From NCBI GenBank assembly GCA_033791605.1, contig JASJGJ010000012.1, forward strand, positions 1 through 64,000: a stretch of 64,000 nt of DNA, written 5' to 3'. Made by a program: the position numbers and the translations under genes. The DNA is from Porticoccus sp033791605 (GTDB lineage: Bacteria; Pseudomonadota; Gammaproteobacteria; Pseudomonadales; Porticoccaceae). Shown piece by piece: positions 1 to 8,514 of this stretch; the stretch's first letter is position 1, and every line of letters starts with the position of its first letter. Below the pieces are notes generated by a model that saw only the letters and a program-made list of their open reading frames with translations, made no database searches and was not told the DNA's origin.

Positions 1-451
1 TTTTACCCTTGGCTTTCGATGAAATCAGCCCCTCCCAACTGCCCTGGCAAATAATGGGTGTTGGGTCTTCTGGATGTCTCATATAGACGAGCACGCACTG
101 AAACCTTGCAGTACGCTCAGATTCAGGTGTGTCATTTAAGAGTGATAGTAGCCGTTGATTGTTTTTCTCATCTGTTGCATTTTCGCCAGAAAACCGTGAT
201 GAATAAATACCGGGAGCGCCATTAAGTCGATCCACTTCTAATCCGGAATCGTCGGCTATTGCTGGCAACCCAGTGAGCCGTGAAGCATGCCGTGCTTTAA
301 TTAAGGCATTTTCTACAAAACTTAGGCCGTTCTCTATGGCATCAGGTATTTGAAAGTCTGATTGAGGAACAACACTAAAAGATAGTTCAGAAAGTAACTG
401 TTGAAATTCTGCTAATTTTCCTTTGTTGCTACTTGCAAGTGTGACTTTCAT
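1..451 (-). CDS. rdgB: XTP/dITP pyrophosphatase RdgB (partial, C-terminus outside window)
   Basis: House-cleaning enzyme of the Ham1/RdgB family that hydrolyses non-canonical purine triphosphates (XTP, dITP, ITP) to monophosphates. The N-terminus carries the family signature SSNKGKLAEF, followed by ADDSGLEVD and GAPGIYSSRFSG, and GSWEG appears near the window edge. About 150 of roughly 200 residues are present; the 3' end runs off position 1. It is the last visible gene of a minus-strand run metX-metW-DUF4426-rdgB, an order also found in Pseudomonas, so cotranscription is likely. Confidence 0.95.
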   Translation of the reverse strand, partial: MKVTLASSNKGKLAEFQQLLSELSFSVVPQSDFQIPDAIENGLSFVENALIKARHASRLTGLPAIADDSGLEVDRLNGAPGIYSSRFSGENATDEKNNQRLLSLLNDTPESERTARFQCVLVYMRHPEDPTPIICQGSWEGLISSKAKGK

Positions 452-490
452 CGTGGTGCTCTTTTTGTAGAGGTGGCTGGGCAAGTAATA

Positions 491-931
491 TTAGTCATCA
501 TAATAAAATTTATTTTGAAACGATAATGATAGTGCGGGTTTGTTTGGGTCAGGTTGCACTTGAATTTTAAATGTCATGGAGTCTTCATTATCAAATTCAA
601 AAGGTGCTAAATAATAAACACTATCACCTTCTCTTACTTCGACAAACGTGAGTTTTTGTTGTTGGGCAAAAATGTTAGAAACGGTGCCCTTTACTAGCGC
701 AGTTGTCCCACCAATTTTATCATTTTTTATGACTGATATATTGACTAAGCCTTTATCCTTGCCACGAGTAATATTATAGGAGCTGGCGATGTCTGGCAGG
801 ATAAAACTGCTAGTGAATGAACTGTAGAAGACTTTGATATCACCAAATTGTTGATAAGGTTTGTTGTCTGCATGGGCACCCAGTGTCAATAGTGTCAGCA
901 GGGGTATCCAAAGAAGTTTATAGTTGATCAT
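491..931 (-). CDS. DUF4426 secreted protein
   Basis: Small exported protein of unknown function. An N-terminal hydrophobic signal peptide (about residues 1-20, ending LGAHA) is followed by a beta-rich domain typical of DUF4426. I chose the ATG at 931, preceded by GGTGGA at good spacing; an in-frame TTG 15 bases upstream is less likely. It sits between metW and rdgB with about 40-base gaps, as in Pseudomonas, so it is probably part of the operon, although no methionine-related role is established. It is likely periplasmic. Confidence 0.8.
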   Translation of the reverse strand: MINYKLLWIPLLTLLTLGAHADNKPYQQFGDIKVFYSSFTSSFILPDIASSYNITRGKDKGLVNISVIKNDKIGGTTALVKGTVSNIFAQQQKLTFVEVREGDSVYYLAPFEFDNEDSMTFKIQVQPDPNKPALSLSFQNKFYYDD

Positions 932-972
932 ATTTGTTTCCACCAAAACCCATGGGGTTTTATTTTTGTGTT

Positions 973-1569
973 TTATTTACTTAATAGGTAAATAGCTGTA
1001 TCACTAAACAAGTTAGGCCATATCCCTTTTATTTGTTTGTCTGGTATTCGTTCAGCAACAAATTCCCGATGCTTTATCAGAATATTTCTTTCTGTGCACA
1101 AGGATTCAAAGTCCCGGACTGTACAGAAGTGAATGTTGGGTGTGTCATACCATTGGTAGGTCAGTTGTTTGGTGACGGGCATGCGGCCATGAATAAAAAG
1201 AGATGTTCTTGCACGCCAGTTACCAAAATTGGGGAAAGTCACAATACACTTTTCTCCAATTCGCAGCATTTCTTCCAATACAAGATGTGGATAGCGCATT
1301 ACCTGGAGTGCTTGTGTCATGACGACAGTATCAAAGCTGTTGTCCGGAAATTGCGATAACCCGGCGTCTAAATTGGTTTCTATCACATTAATAGTATTGG
1401 TTATTGCTGCTGTGATTTTCTCTGGGTCAATTTCCAAGCCATAGCCTTCTACCTGCTTGGCCTCTTTTAAATTTTTAAGCAGTGTGCCATCGCCACAGGC
1501 AAGATCCAGAACCCTACTTTTTGGTGCAATCCATTGCTGAATAATATCAAAGTCTGTTCGCATGTTCAT
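973..1569 (-). CDS. metW: Methionine biosynthesis protein MetW
   Basis: MetW-family protein of 198 residues with a class I SAM-methyltransferase fold. Motif I reads VLDLACGDGTLL near residue 20. MetW is the obligate partner of MetX in several proteobacteria, activating homoserine acylation. The start ATG overlaps the metX stop in an ATGA arrangement (1566-1569), which indicates translational coupling and supports the partner role. A second ATG two codons on is also possible. Confidence 0.93.
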   Translation of the reverse strand: MNMRTDFDIIQQWIAPKSRVLDLACGDGTLLKNLKEAKQVEGYGLEIDPEKITAAITNTINVIETNLDAGLSQFPDNSFDTVVMTQALQVMRYPHLVLEEMLRIGEKCIVTFPNFGNWRARTSLFIHGRMPVTKQLTYQWYDTPNIHFCTVRDFESLCTERNILIKHREFVAERIPDKQIKGIWPNLFSDTAIYLLSK

Positions 1570-2762
1570 AATGATGCCTCTGACGGGCTGACGATGTCTG
1601 TCTGGTTAAAGCCAGGTGTCTCGTTGGCCATGCGGTTCATATAGGCATAAAGCACGTGCTCGTAGCGTTCATTGGGTAGTAAAAAGGCATCGTGTCCCAA
1701 GTTGGATTCAATGGCGGCATAGGAGACATTTTTATTGGCATCGATTAAGGCTTTAACAATTTCCTGAGAGCGCTCAGGGGCAAACCGCCAGTCTGTTGAA
1801 AAAGAAACGACCAAAAAATTACACAGGGCATGATTAAAGGCCTTAACGGGGTCATTGCCATACTCTCGAGCCAAGTCAAAATAATCGAGTGCTTTGGTCA
1901 TCAGCAAATAAGTGTTGGCATCAAAGCTGTTGGAAAAGGCATCGCCCTGATGACGCAAGTAGCTTTCTACTTGAAATTCAACGGGGGTATCCTGTCCCTG
2001 CTGAAATGATCCCGACCTTAGCTCGCGACCAAACTTATTTCCCATTAACTGGTCGGAGAGATAGGTGACGTGCCCTATCTTTCTTGCTAATGCCAGGCCG
2101 TTACGGGGTAGTGTATTGTCTTCAAGAAAGTGCCCATCACGGAAGTCCGGATCTGATTTGATAGCATCTCGAGCAATTTCATTAAAGGCAATATTTTGTG
2201 CGCTTAGCTTCATAGCTGAAGCTATTACGATGGCATGTCGAAGGCGATTGGGGTATTCCAGTGCCCAGCGCATGGCTTGCATACCGCCCAAGCTGCCGCC
2301 GGCAACGGCTGCCCACTGATCAATGCCTAGTCTGTCGGCAAGCCTGGCCTGACTTTGTACCCAGTCACGAACTCTTAGCGGAGGGAAGTCGACTCCCCAA
2401 GGTTTACCTGTTTCCGGATTGGTAGTGTTGGGCCCGGTGCTGCCGTGGCAACCGCCGAGGTTGTTTGGAGATACGATAAAGAAGCGGTTGGTATCAAAGG
2501 GTTTGCCGGGGCCAATATGATTGTCCCACCAACCGGGTTTCTGGTCTTCTTTCGAATGATAGCCTGCGGCATGGTGATGACCGCTGAGTGCGTGACAAAT
2601 AAGAATAGCATTACTTTTGTCACTATTAAGTTCGCCGTAGGTTTCTATGACCAGTTGGTAATCGGGCAGTATCCGGCCACAGGCCAGCTCCAGAGGTTCA
2701 TCAAAATACAGTGTCTCTGGTGTGACTATGCCTACAGAATTTTCCGGGATGATGTCTGGCAT
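1566..2762 (-). CDS. metX: Homoserine O-acyltransferase MetX
   Basis: Alpha/beta-hydrolase-fold enzyme that acylates L-homoserine in the first committed step of methionine synthesis. The nucleophile elbow GGSLGGMQ puts the catalytic serine at S157; D324 (in STDWRFAP) and H357 (in NLGHDAF) complete the triad. The length of 398 is usual. Whether it uses acetyl- or succinyl-CoA cannot be read from the sequence by eye; related MetX enzymes in Pseudomonas use succinyl-CoA. It heads the metX-metW-DUF4426-rdgB run, and the four-base overlap with metW implies coupled expression. Confidence 0.95.
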   Translation of the reverse strand: MPDIIPENSVGIVTPETLYFDEPLELACGRILPDYQLVIETYGELNSDKSNAILICHALSGHHHAAGYHSKEDQKPGWWDNHIGPGKPFDTNRFFIVSPNNLGGCHGSTGPNTTNPETGKPWGVDFPPLRVRDWVQSQARLADRLGIDQWAAVAGGSLGGMQAMRWALEYPNRLRHAIVIASAMKLSAQNIAFNEIARDAIKSDPDFRDGHFLEDNTLPRNGLALARKIGHVTYLSDQLMGNKFGRELRSGSFQQGQDTPVEFQVESYLRHQGDAFSNSFDANTYLLMTKALDYFDLAREYGNDPVKAFNHALCNFLVVSFSTDWRFAPERSQEIVKALIDANKNVSYAAIESNLGHDAFLLPNERYEHVLYAYMNRMANETPGFNQTDIVSPSEASL

Positions 2763-2891
2763 CGGCGGTTAAACTTCTCCATAAAACAATTGGTTTGGAT
2801 AACGTGGTTGAAGTGGAGTCTAAAGAGGGCTTTTCTTCAGTGCAACAACGTTCGCTTTACTGTTGTGCTGCGGGTGTTATTCGTGACGGTA

Positions 2892-3665
2892 TTATAGGCT
2901 TTCAATGTCGTAATCAATAATCACAGGTGCATGGCTTGAAAATGATGTCGATTTGTAAATGGCGGCATATTCAACACGATTTTTAAGGCCTTGTGACACG
3001 ACCTGTAAGTCTGTTCTCCAGCCGGTGCCTACGCCGGGTTCACCAGAAGGCCAATAGCTGAACTCGTCGGTGTCAGTATTGTATTGCCGGAAGGCGTCGG
3101 CATAACCAATGTCTTGATAGAGTTGATTGAGATATTGTCGTTCTTCGGGCAAGAAGCCTGAGAGGCTTTTGCATGTGCTGGGGTCACTGACGTCAATGAC
3201 ACTGTTGGCAATATTCCAATTACCGCAGAGTACATAATCTCTACGTTTGCGACTTATTTTATTTAAGTGGTTTTGTAGATCACGAAAGAATTGATTTTTC
3301 TGCTTTTGTTCGGGTGTGTTGGCCGAGGCTTCGGGAGCCAGCAATGAACAGACGCTGGTGTGTTCAAAATCAGCTTGAAGATAGCGACCGCTCATATCTT
3401 CACCATTGGTTGAACCAAAACCGTACATGATAGCTTTGGGTATCTCATGACAATAGATGGCGACCCCGTTTTCGGGTGTCGGTGAGTCAAAAAAGTAGCT
3501 GGTATAGCCCTCAAGCACAAATTCGGCTGTAGAAGTGAGAATGGGTTCTTGGCACCGAAGATCTTGAAGGCAGATAATATTGGCTTCTTGGGAGGCGAGC
3601 CATTGAAATAAGCCGCGTTGTGATGCTTGGTGTATTCCGTCCACAGCAAGACTGATGATTCTCAT
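2892..3665 (-). CDS. crc: Catabolite repression control protein Crc
   Basis: Member of the exonuclease III/EEP fold (257 residues) that matches Crc rather than an active nuclease. It starts MRIISLAVDGI, has CLQDLR where nucleases have the catalytic LQE, GNWNIA in place of the GDxN active-site motif, and ends in a Crc-like SSHAPVIIDYD. Crc assists Hfq in blocking translation of catabolic mRNAs when preferred carbon is available. In Pseudomonas crc lies a few genes from argB/algC, as here, although pyrE and rph are missing between. An alternative is a degenerate ExoIII paralogue. Its likely relevance is to the acetone carboxylase genes in this window. Confidence 0.82.
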   Translation of the reverse strand: MRIISLAVDGIHQASQRGLFQWLASQEANIICLQDLRCQEPILTSTAEFVLEGYTSYFFDSPTPENGVAIYCHEIPKAIMYGFGSTNGEDMSGRYLQADFEHTSVCSLLAPEASANTPEQKQKNQFFRDLQNHLNKISRKRRDYVLCGNWNIANSVIDVSDPSTCKSLSGFLPEERQYLNQLYQDIGYADAFRQYNTDTDEFSYWPSGEPGVGTGWRTDLQVVSQGLKNRVEYAAIYKSTSFSSHAPVIIDYDIESL

Positions 3666-3855
3666 ATGTGGTGGCTCTGGTTAATAAAGGGGGTACAAAT
3701 CCTAGGTGTAAAGTATAAGTGGTGTTTAGGTTGAGAGTCGCCCCATGTCAGGTGAGGGTGTATCATACCTGAGAGTTTGAAGTACAAGAACTGGCAAGCA
3801 ATTAAAAAGCCGACCCATAAAAATATAAAGTGTAGGGTAGGATCAAAAATTATTT

Positions 3856-4509
3856 ATGATTGATGCTATGAATCGTTACAAGCGCATTGGCATTATTCTT
3901 TTTGTTTCATTAGGAATAGTGGCTACGACCACGGAGGCTGACAACCTTTATCGTTACCGTAACCTACAAGGTAATCTTGTTATCGATCATGAGATTCCAC
4001 CAAGGTATGTGGCGGGTGGTTATGAAATTCTCAGTGAGTCAGGCCGTGTTATTACGGTGATTGAGCCACAACGGGATCCAACAGAATTGGATGCTGAACA
4101 AGAGAATAAAGCGGAGCAAGCTGCTGAGCAGCTGCGAGAAGATCAGATGTTATTGCGTACCTACAATGAAGTGGCAGAGCTTGAGTCTGCTAAAGATAGG
4201 CGGTTGACCCAGCTAAAGAGAGAATTTGACATCATTCAGACAAATTTGGCCAAGAATGAAGCTACTCTTCAGGCATCTCGTACCAAGGCGGCCAACTATC
4301 AGTTTGGTGGGAGGTCGGTCCCCAAGTCTCTATTGAGCAGTATAGATGAGCAGATATTTCAACGACGTGATGCTGAACAGATGTTGTTGCTACGTCAGCA
4401 AGAATATCAGGGTACTGAAGACCGGTATAATGGATACCTTGCCCGTTTTAAGACATTAAAAGGGTTTAAGCCTCCTGAAATTGATTCTCCCGAAAAAACC
4501 CAGCCATAG
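3856..4509 (+). CDS. DUF4124-type exported coiled-coil protein
   Basis: Protein of about 217 residues with an N-terminal hydrophobic segment (residues 9-25), then a DUF4124-like beta module (LYRYRNLQGNLVIDHEIPP, residues 31-50), then a long charged helical region from about 75 to 200 that looks coiled coil. It is probably periplasmic or membrane-attached; function is unknown. A second in-frame ATG lies at 3868. Its 3' end overlaps the convergent slmA gene by 44 bases. Confidence 0.7.
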   Translation: MIDAMNRYKRIGIILFVSLGIVATTTEADNLYRYRNLQGNLVIDHEIPPRYVAGGYEILSESGRVITVIEPQRDPTELDAEQENKAEQAAEQLREDQMLLRTYNEVAELESAKDRRLTQLKREFDIIQTNLAKNEATLQASRTKAANYQFGGRSVPKSLLSSIDEQIFQRRDAEQMLLLRQQEYQGTEDRYNGYLARFKTLKGFKPPEIDSPEKTQP

Positions 4510-5074
4510 CTACAGACCATTGATCTTGCCAGTGCTCTGTGGGCGGGCGCTGAAAACCACTCCGAACAAACTGGCTAATACGACCTTCTGCCAATGCCAG
4601 CATCATATTGGCGGCAGCTGTTACGGTCATTGTCGTTCGCAAGTTGTCACTAACTTCAGCTTCACGCAAAATTTGTTTCAGCTGTGTTTCCAGTCGGTCA
4701 AATAATTGTTGGATTCGGGTGTGAAGCCTATCAGTTTCACCTGTTAGGGCATCTCCGGTTAATAATCGTGTGATCCCAGGATTGCGCTCAGCAAAGGTTA
4801 GAAGCAAGGTAAGAATCCTATAGCAGCGGCTAACCGGATCAGGTTCTTCTGAGAGAATGACTCTAATTCGACTAAATATCGTGTCTTCGATAAAGTCGAT
4901 CAAGCCCTCATACATTTTGGTTTTGCTGGGAAAGTGACGATAGAGTGCCGCCTCTGATACACCAACTTCTGCTGCTAGTGCTGCAGTGGTAATTCGCCCT
5001 CCTGGCGTCGCTTCAAGCATGCGTGCCAAAGATTGCAGAATTTGTTGTTTTCTTGAGCTATTTCCAGCAGCCAT
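4466..5074 (-). CDS. slmA: Nucleoid occlusion factor SlmA (TetR family)
   Basis: TetR-fold DNA-binding protein of 202 residues that blocks FtsZ assembly over the nucleoid. The HTH region (about 27-60) reads GGRITTAALAAEVGVSEAAL then YRHFPSKTKMYEGL, very close to enterobacterial SlmA. It follows argB by 7 bases, so it is probably the last gene of coaBC-algC-argB-slmA. Gammaproteobacterial slmA is commonly in this neighbourhood (often with dut, coaBC and pyrE). The 3' end overlaps the convergent DUF4124 gene. Confidence 0.93.
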   Translation of the reverse strand: MAAGNSSRKQQILQSLARMLEATPGGRITTAALAAEVGVSEAALYRHFPSKTKMYEGLIDFIEDTIFSRIRVILSEEPDPVSRCYRILTLLLTFAERNPGITRLLTGDALTGETDRLHTRIQQLFDRLETQLKQILREAEVSDNLRTTMTVTAAANMMLALAEGRISQFVRSGFQRPPTEHWQDQWSVAMAGFFRENQFQEA

Positions 5075-5081
5075 ATTGAAT

Positions 5082-5990
5082 TTACTCGCTGGTTGTCAAA
5101 TTAGTGATCAAGGTGCCAACACCTTGGTCGGTGAAAATTTCCAATAAAGTCGCATGGTTTACGCGGCCATCAATAATATGGACGCTCTTCGTCCCGCCTT
5201 TTACCGCATCCAATGCACACTGGATTTTGGGTAGCATACCGCCATAGATGGTGCCGTCGGCAATTAATTCGTCCACCTGCTGAGTGGAGAGGCCCGTTAA
5301 GACGTCACCATTTTTATCTTGGAGTCCCGCAACATCGGTCAATAGCATGAGTTTTTCAGCTTGAAGAACTTCAGCAATTTTCCCGGCAACTAAGTCAGCA
5401 TTGATATTGTATGAGTTACCATTGTCGTCGACACCGATAGGCGCAATAACGGGGATAAAGTGGCTATCGGTAAGCATATCGATAACATCGGTATTGATGG
5501 ATTCCACCTCGCCCACGTGGCCGATATCAATAATTTCAGGTGCTTTCATTTCGGGCGACTGTTGTGACACTTTTAGTTTTCGAGCTTTGATTAATTGCCC
5601 ATCTTTACCCGTAATGCCGACTGCTCTACCGCCGGCGCGATTGATCAGGTTAACAATTTCCTTGTTAACCGCGCCACCTAATACCATCTCCACTACATTC
5701 ATGGTTTTGCTATCGGTAACGCGCATACCGTTGACGAAGTGGGATTCAATGTTGAGCTGCGATAACAGTTCACCGATTTGAGGTCCTCCACCATGAACGA
5801 CTACGGGATTCATGCCAACTAGTTTCATCATGACTATATCGCGGGCAAAGCTAGCCTTGAGCTTTTCGTCCACCATGGCGTTACCGCCAAATTTAACGAC
5901 GATAGTTTTGCCGGTGAACCGCTGGATATAAGGCAGTGATTCAGAAAGAACATTGGCGATATTACTTGCCGCTTCGCGGGTTAGAGACAT
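5082..5990 (-). CDS. argB: Acetylglutamate kinase
   Basis: Amino-acid kinase family enzyme of 302 residues that phosphorylates N-acetyl-L-glutamate, the second step of arginine synthesis. Nucleotide-binding motifs are VKFGGNAM near residue 28 and VHGGGPQIG near residue 65; the acetylglutamate site contains GxAVGITGKDG and NINADLVAGKIAEVL. The N-terminal helix before the kinase core is of the type associated with arginine-inhibited hexameric enzymes, which is inference. It lies between algC and slmA, as in Pseudomonas relatives. Confidence 0.97.
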   Translation of the reverse strand: MSLTREAASNIANVLSESLPYIQRFTGKTIVVKFGGNAMVDEKLKASFARDIVMMKLVGMNPVVVHGGGPQIGELLSQLNIESHFVNGMRVTDSKTMNVVEMVLGGAVNKEIVNLINRAGGRAVGITGKDGQLIKARKLKVSQQSPEMKAPEIIDIGHVGEVESINTDVIDMLTDSHFIPVIAPIGVDDNGNSYNINADLVAGKIAEVLQAEKLMLLTDVAGLQDKNGDVLTGLSTQQVDELIADGTIYGGMLPKIQCALDAVKGGTKSVHIIDGRVNHATLLEIFTDQGVGTLITNLTTSE

Positions 5991-6035
5991 TATTGGATCC
6001 TGTTATTAGATTAACCGGTAAGGTTAATCATGCCG

Positions 6036-8504
6036 TTAGCTGTAAATTTTAAACGTTAAAGTGCTATCTATATTTTCAAGCTGTTGCTTGAAAAGGGACT
6101 GAATATTATTGAGCGCTTCGTTAGAGTTTGCTTCAAAGCGCAGTGTGAGTGCAGGGCTGGTGTTAGAGGCGCGAACTAATCCCCAGGCTTCTGGCAGCTC
6201 CAATCTCAGGCCGTCAATGGTGGAAATTTTTCCTTCATTAAACGTGTGTTCAGCGATCAGTTTATCCATAAAGGCAAATTTATCTTCTTCGGCTATATTC
6301 AATTTGATTTCTGGAGTTGCATGGCGACTCTCAAAGCTGGCCATCATTTCGTCGATGCCCTGTTCGCGAATGGCCATTATTTCTACCAAGCGAGCGGCAG
6401 CATAAATACCATCATCGAAGCCGTGCCAGCGATCATGGAAGAAGATATGGCCGCTATACTCACCACCAACAGGTGCCTCGCAAGCCAAAATTTTGTTGTA
6501 CATATGGGAGTGGCCCGTTTTCCACATAACAGGTCGACCGCCATAACTGCTGATGAGGCTGTTAAGCCGATTGGTACTTTTGACGTCGAAGACGACATCG
6601 GCGCCAGGGTGACGAGAGACAACGTCGCGAGCAAAAATCATTAAGAGCTCATCGGGCCAGATAATTTTACCGCTGGCGGAAACCGCAACGACACGGTCCC
6701 CATCGCCATCAAGGGCGATACCCAGATCAGCATTACTTTCTTTCACGCAGGCGATAAGGTCTGCTAGGTTGGCTGCTACCGAGGTGTCGGGCGGGTGGTT
6801 GGGGAAGTCTCCATCTACATCACAATAAAGCGGTATGACATCACAGCCAATGGCCTCGAGTACATTGCAACCCTGTTCGCCAGCGATGCCATTCCCGGCA
6901 TCTAGTACAACTTTCAGATTGTCTGCGGGCACAATGTCGTTAGCAATGCTTTCTACATAGTCATTAGATACATCGCGGGTTTCAAATTCACCAGAATTTA
7001 CCATAGGAAAATCCTGCTCCAGCTCGGCTCTCAAAGAAAGAATTTCTTCGCCACAGAGCGCATGATGTTTGAAAAACATTTTGAAGCCATTGTATTCAGC
7101 GGGATTGTGACTGGCTGTGACCATAACACCACAATCAGTTTCAGAGAGTTGGTGGACTGCAAAATTTAATAGAGGGGTGGGTACTGCGCCAAGATGTATG
7201 ACGTGGCAGCCAGTACTCAAAATTCCTTGCTCTAATGCTTCGGTAAGTTCTGGGCTTGACCTGCGGCCATCACAACCGACAATTAAAGAGTGCTCGCCTA
7301 GCGCTTGCGCTCGTTTTGCCAGTGCTTTTCCTAAGCGGTGGGCAAATTCAGTGGTGAGTTGTGTGCCTGCTAGGCCTCGAATATCGTAGTCTCTGAAGAC
7401 AACGCTAGGAAAAATCAGCTTTTCCTCGGCACTTTCGTCTTTTGACTCAGGCGCTTGAGCATCATCTTTTGCTGGTGGATCAGATTCTTTAGGTTGAGTG
7501 TTGTCTTCTGAGGACGATTTTCCTGACGATGGGAGAACCTGTAAGTAAGATTTTCTGGTTTGATCTGTGGCGTCTTCATTGCCCGGGCTAACAGCTTTGT
7601 TTTTACGGTTATTCTGACCACCCGAGTTTACTCGAGGTGTTTTATCTTGGTGATAGTGCAGGGTAAAGCGAATGACCAAATAGAGCATTAGCAGCATGAG
7701 AGCGATAACGGCAGCCAGTATGATGGCAAATTCACGGTAAGAAGGTTGTGCTTGATTAAGCAATATACTGCTACCAGTGAACCGTATTTCCCAATGGGAG
7801 ACACGGGTTTTCATATGAACTGCTTCGATAGCTTGGTTATTGTTTTTCAGAGCAATAACGGCTTTGCCCTGTATCTCTGGCAGTTGTTGGAATAACTCCG
7901 TTGTTCCTAGTAAAGGATCTAAATTTTTCAGAAGGCCGGATAATGCTTCTGTCCCTAACATGATGAGCATGACGCCCAAGGTGTTGCCTTCATTATTGTT
8001 TATGGGATAAGCAAAGATTAACTGCCAGGAGTTATTGATATAGGCGGCTACGGGGGCAGGTTGTTCTCCAGCTAAAACCTTGAGTACTATCTGTTGGCCT
8101 GCAAAGTTGTGTGTTTTATCCAGGCGGGTATCTGTGTGGCTGAGTAAATATCCGTGGGTGAGACCATCGACCCAGTCGGCCATTAAGCTTTCCATGTGTT
8201 CGATTTTTTTGCTGTCGCCAGATGTTAACGCGCTAACAAATAGCTTTTTTTCAGAAAGAGTCTGTAACTGTTGTTGCCGTTGTTGAAGGTAGGTATTTGT
8301 GGTGATTAATTGTTGCTGGGCATAGTTAGTGGCTTGGGCATGGGCTAAATCTTGCTTGGTTTTGTCCACAATATTTTGATAAAGAAAAAAAGAAAACCAA
8401 GTGAAGCCAAAAATAATCAGTACCAATGATACTAGTGAGAGCGGGTGTTGTTTCAATTTATCAATGATACGGGCAATGAACCCTTGTTTTTCAGAATTTG
8501 TCAT
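6036..8504 (-). CDS. algC: Phosphomannomutase/phosphoglucomutase AlgC with membrane-anchored N-terminal extension
   Basis: The C-terminal half (about residues 365-822) is a complete alpha-D-phosphohexomutase. The catalytic serine is S465 in VTASHNP, the metal loop DGDGDR is D599/D601/D603, the sugar loop is GGEYSGH, and the phosphate loop is RASNTSP. It interconverts hexose 1- and 6-phosphates for LPS, alginate-type or other surface polysaccharides. The N-terminal 360 residues are an extension: a transmembrane helix (about 21-42), an extracytoplasmic domain, a second helix (about 259-281), then a polar low-complexity linker (about 285-362). Length is 822 against about 460 for the enzyme alone. 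It lies 10 bases after coaBC. Confidence 0.93.
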   Translation of the reverse strand: MTNSEKQGFIARIIDKLKQHPLSLVSLVLIIFGFTWFSFFLYQNIVDKTKQDLAHAQATNYAQQQLITTNTYLQQRQQQLQTLSEKKLFVSALTSGDSKKIEHMESLMADWVDGLTHGYLLSHTDTRLDKTHNFAGQQIVLKVLAGEQPAPVAAYINNSWQLIFAYPINNNEGNTLGVMLIMLGTEALSGLLKNLDPLLGTTELFQQLPEIQGKAVIALKNNNQAIEAVHMKTRVSHWEIRFTGSSILLNQAQPSYREFAIILAAVIALMLLMLYLVIRFTLHYHQDKTPRVNSGGQNNRKNKAVSPGNEDATDQTRKSYLQVLPSSGKSSSEDNTQPKESDPPAKDDAQAPESKDESAEEKLIFPSVVFRDYDIRGLAGTQLTTEFAHRLGKALAKRAQALGEHSLIVGCDGRRSSPELTEALEQGILSTGCHVIHLGAVPTPLLNFAVHQLSETDCGVMVTASHNPAEYNGFKMFFKHHALCGEEILSLRAELEQDFPMVNSGEFETRDVSNDYVESIANDIVPADNLKVVLDAGNGIAGEQGCNVLEAIGCDVIPLYCDVDGDFPNHPPDTSVAANLADLIACVKESNADLGIALDGDGDRVVAVSASGKIIWPDELLMIFARDVVSRHPGADVVFDVKSTNRLNSLISSYGGRPVMWKTGHSHMYNKILACEAPVGGEYSGHIFFHDRWHGFDDGIYAAARLVEIMAIREQGIDEMMASFESRHATPEIKLNIAEEDKFAFMDKLIAEHTFNEGKISTIDGLRLELPEAWGLVRASNTSPALTLRFEANSNEALNNIQSLFKQQLENIDSTLTFKIYS

Positions 8505-8514
8505 GATCTTTCTG

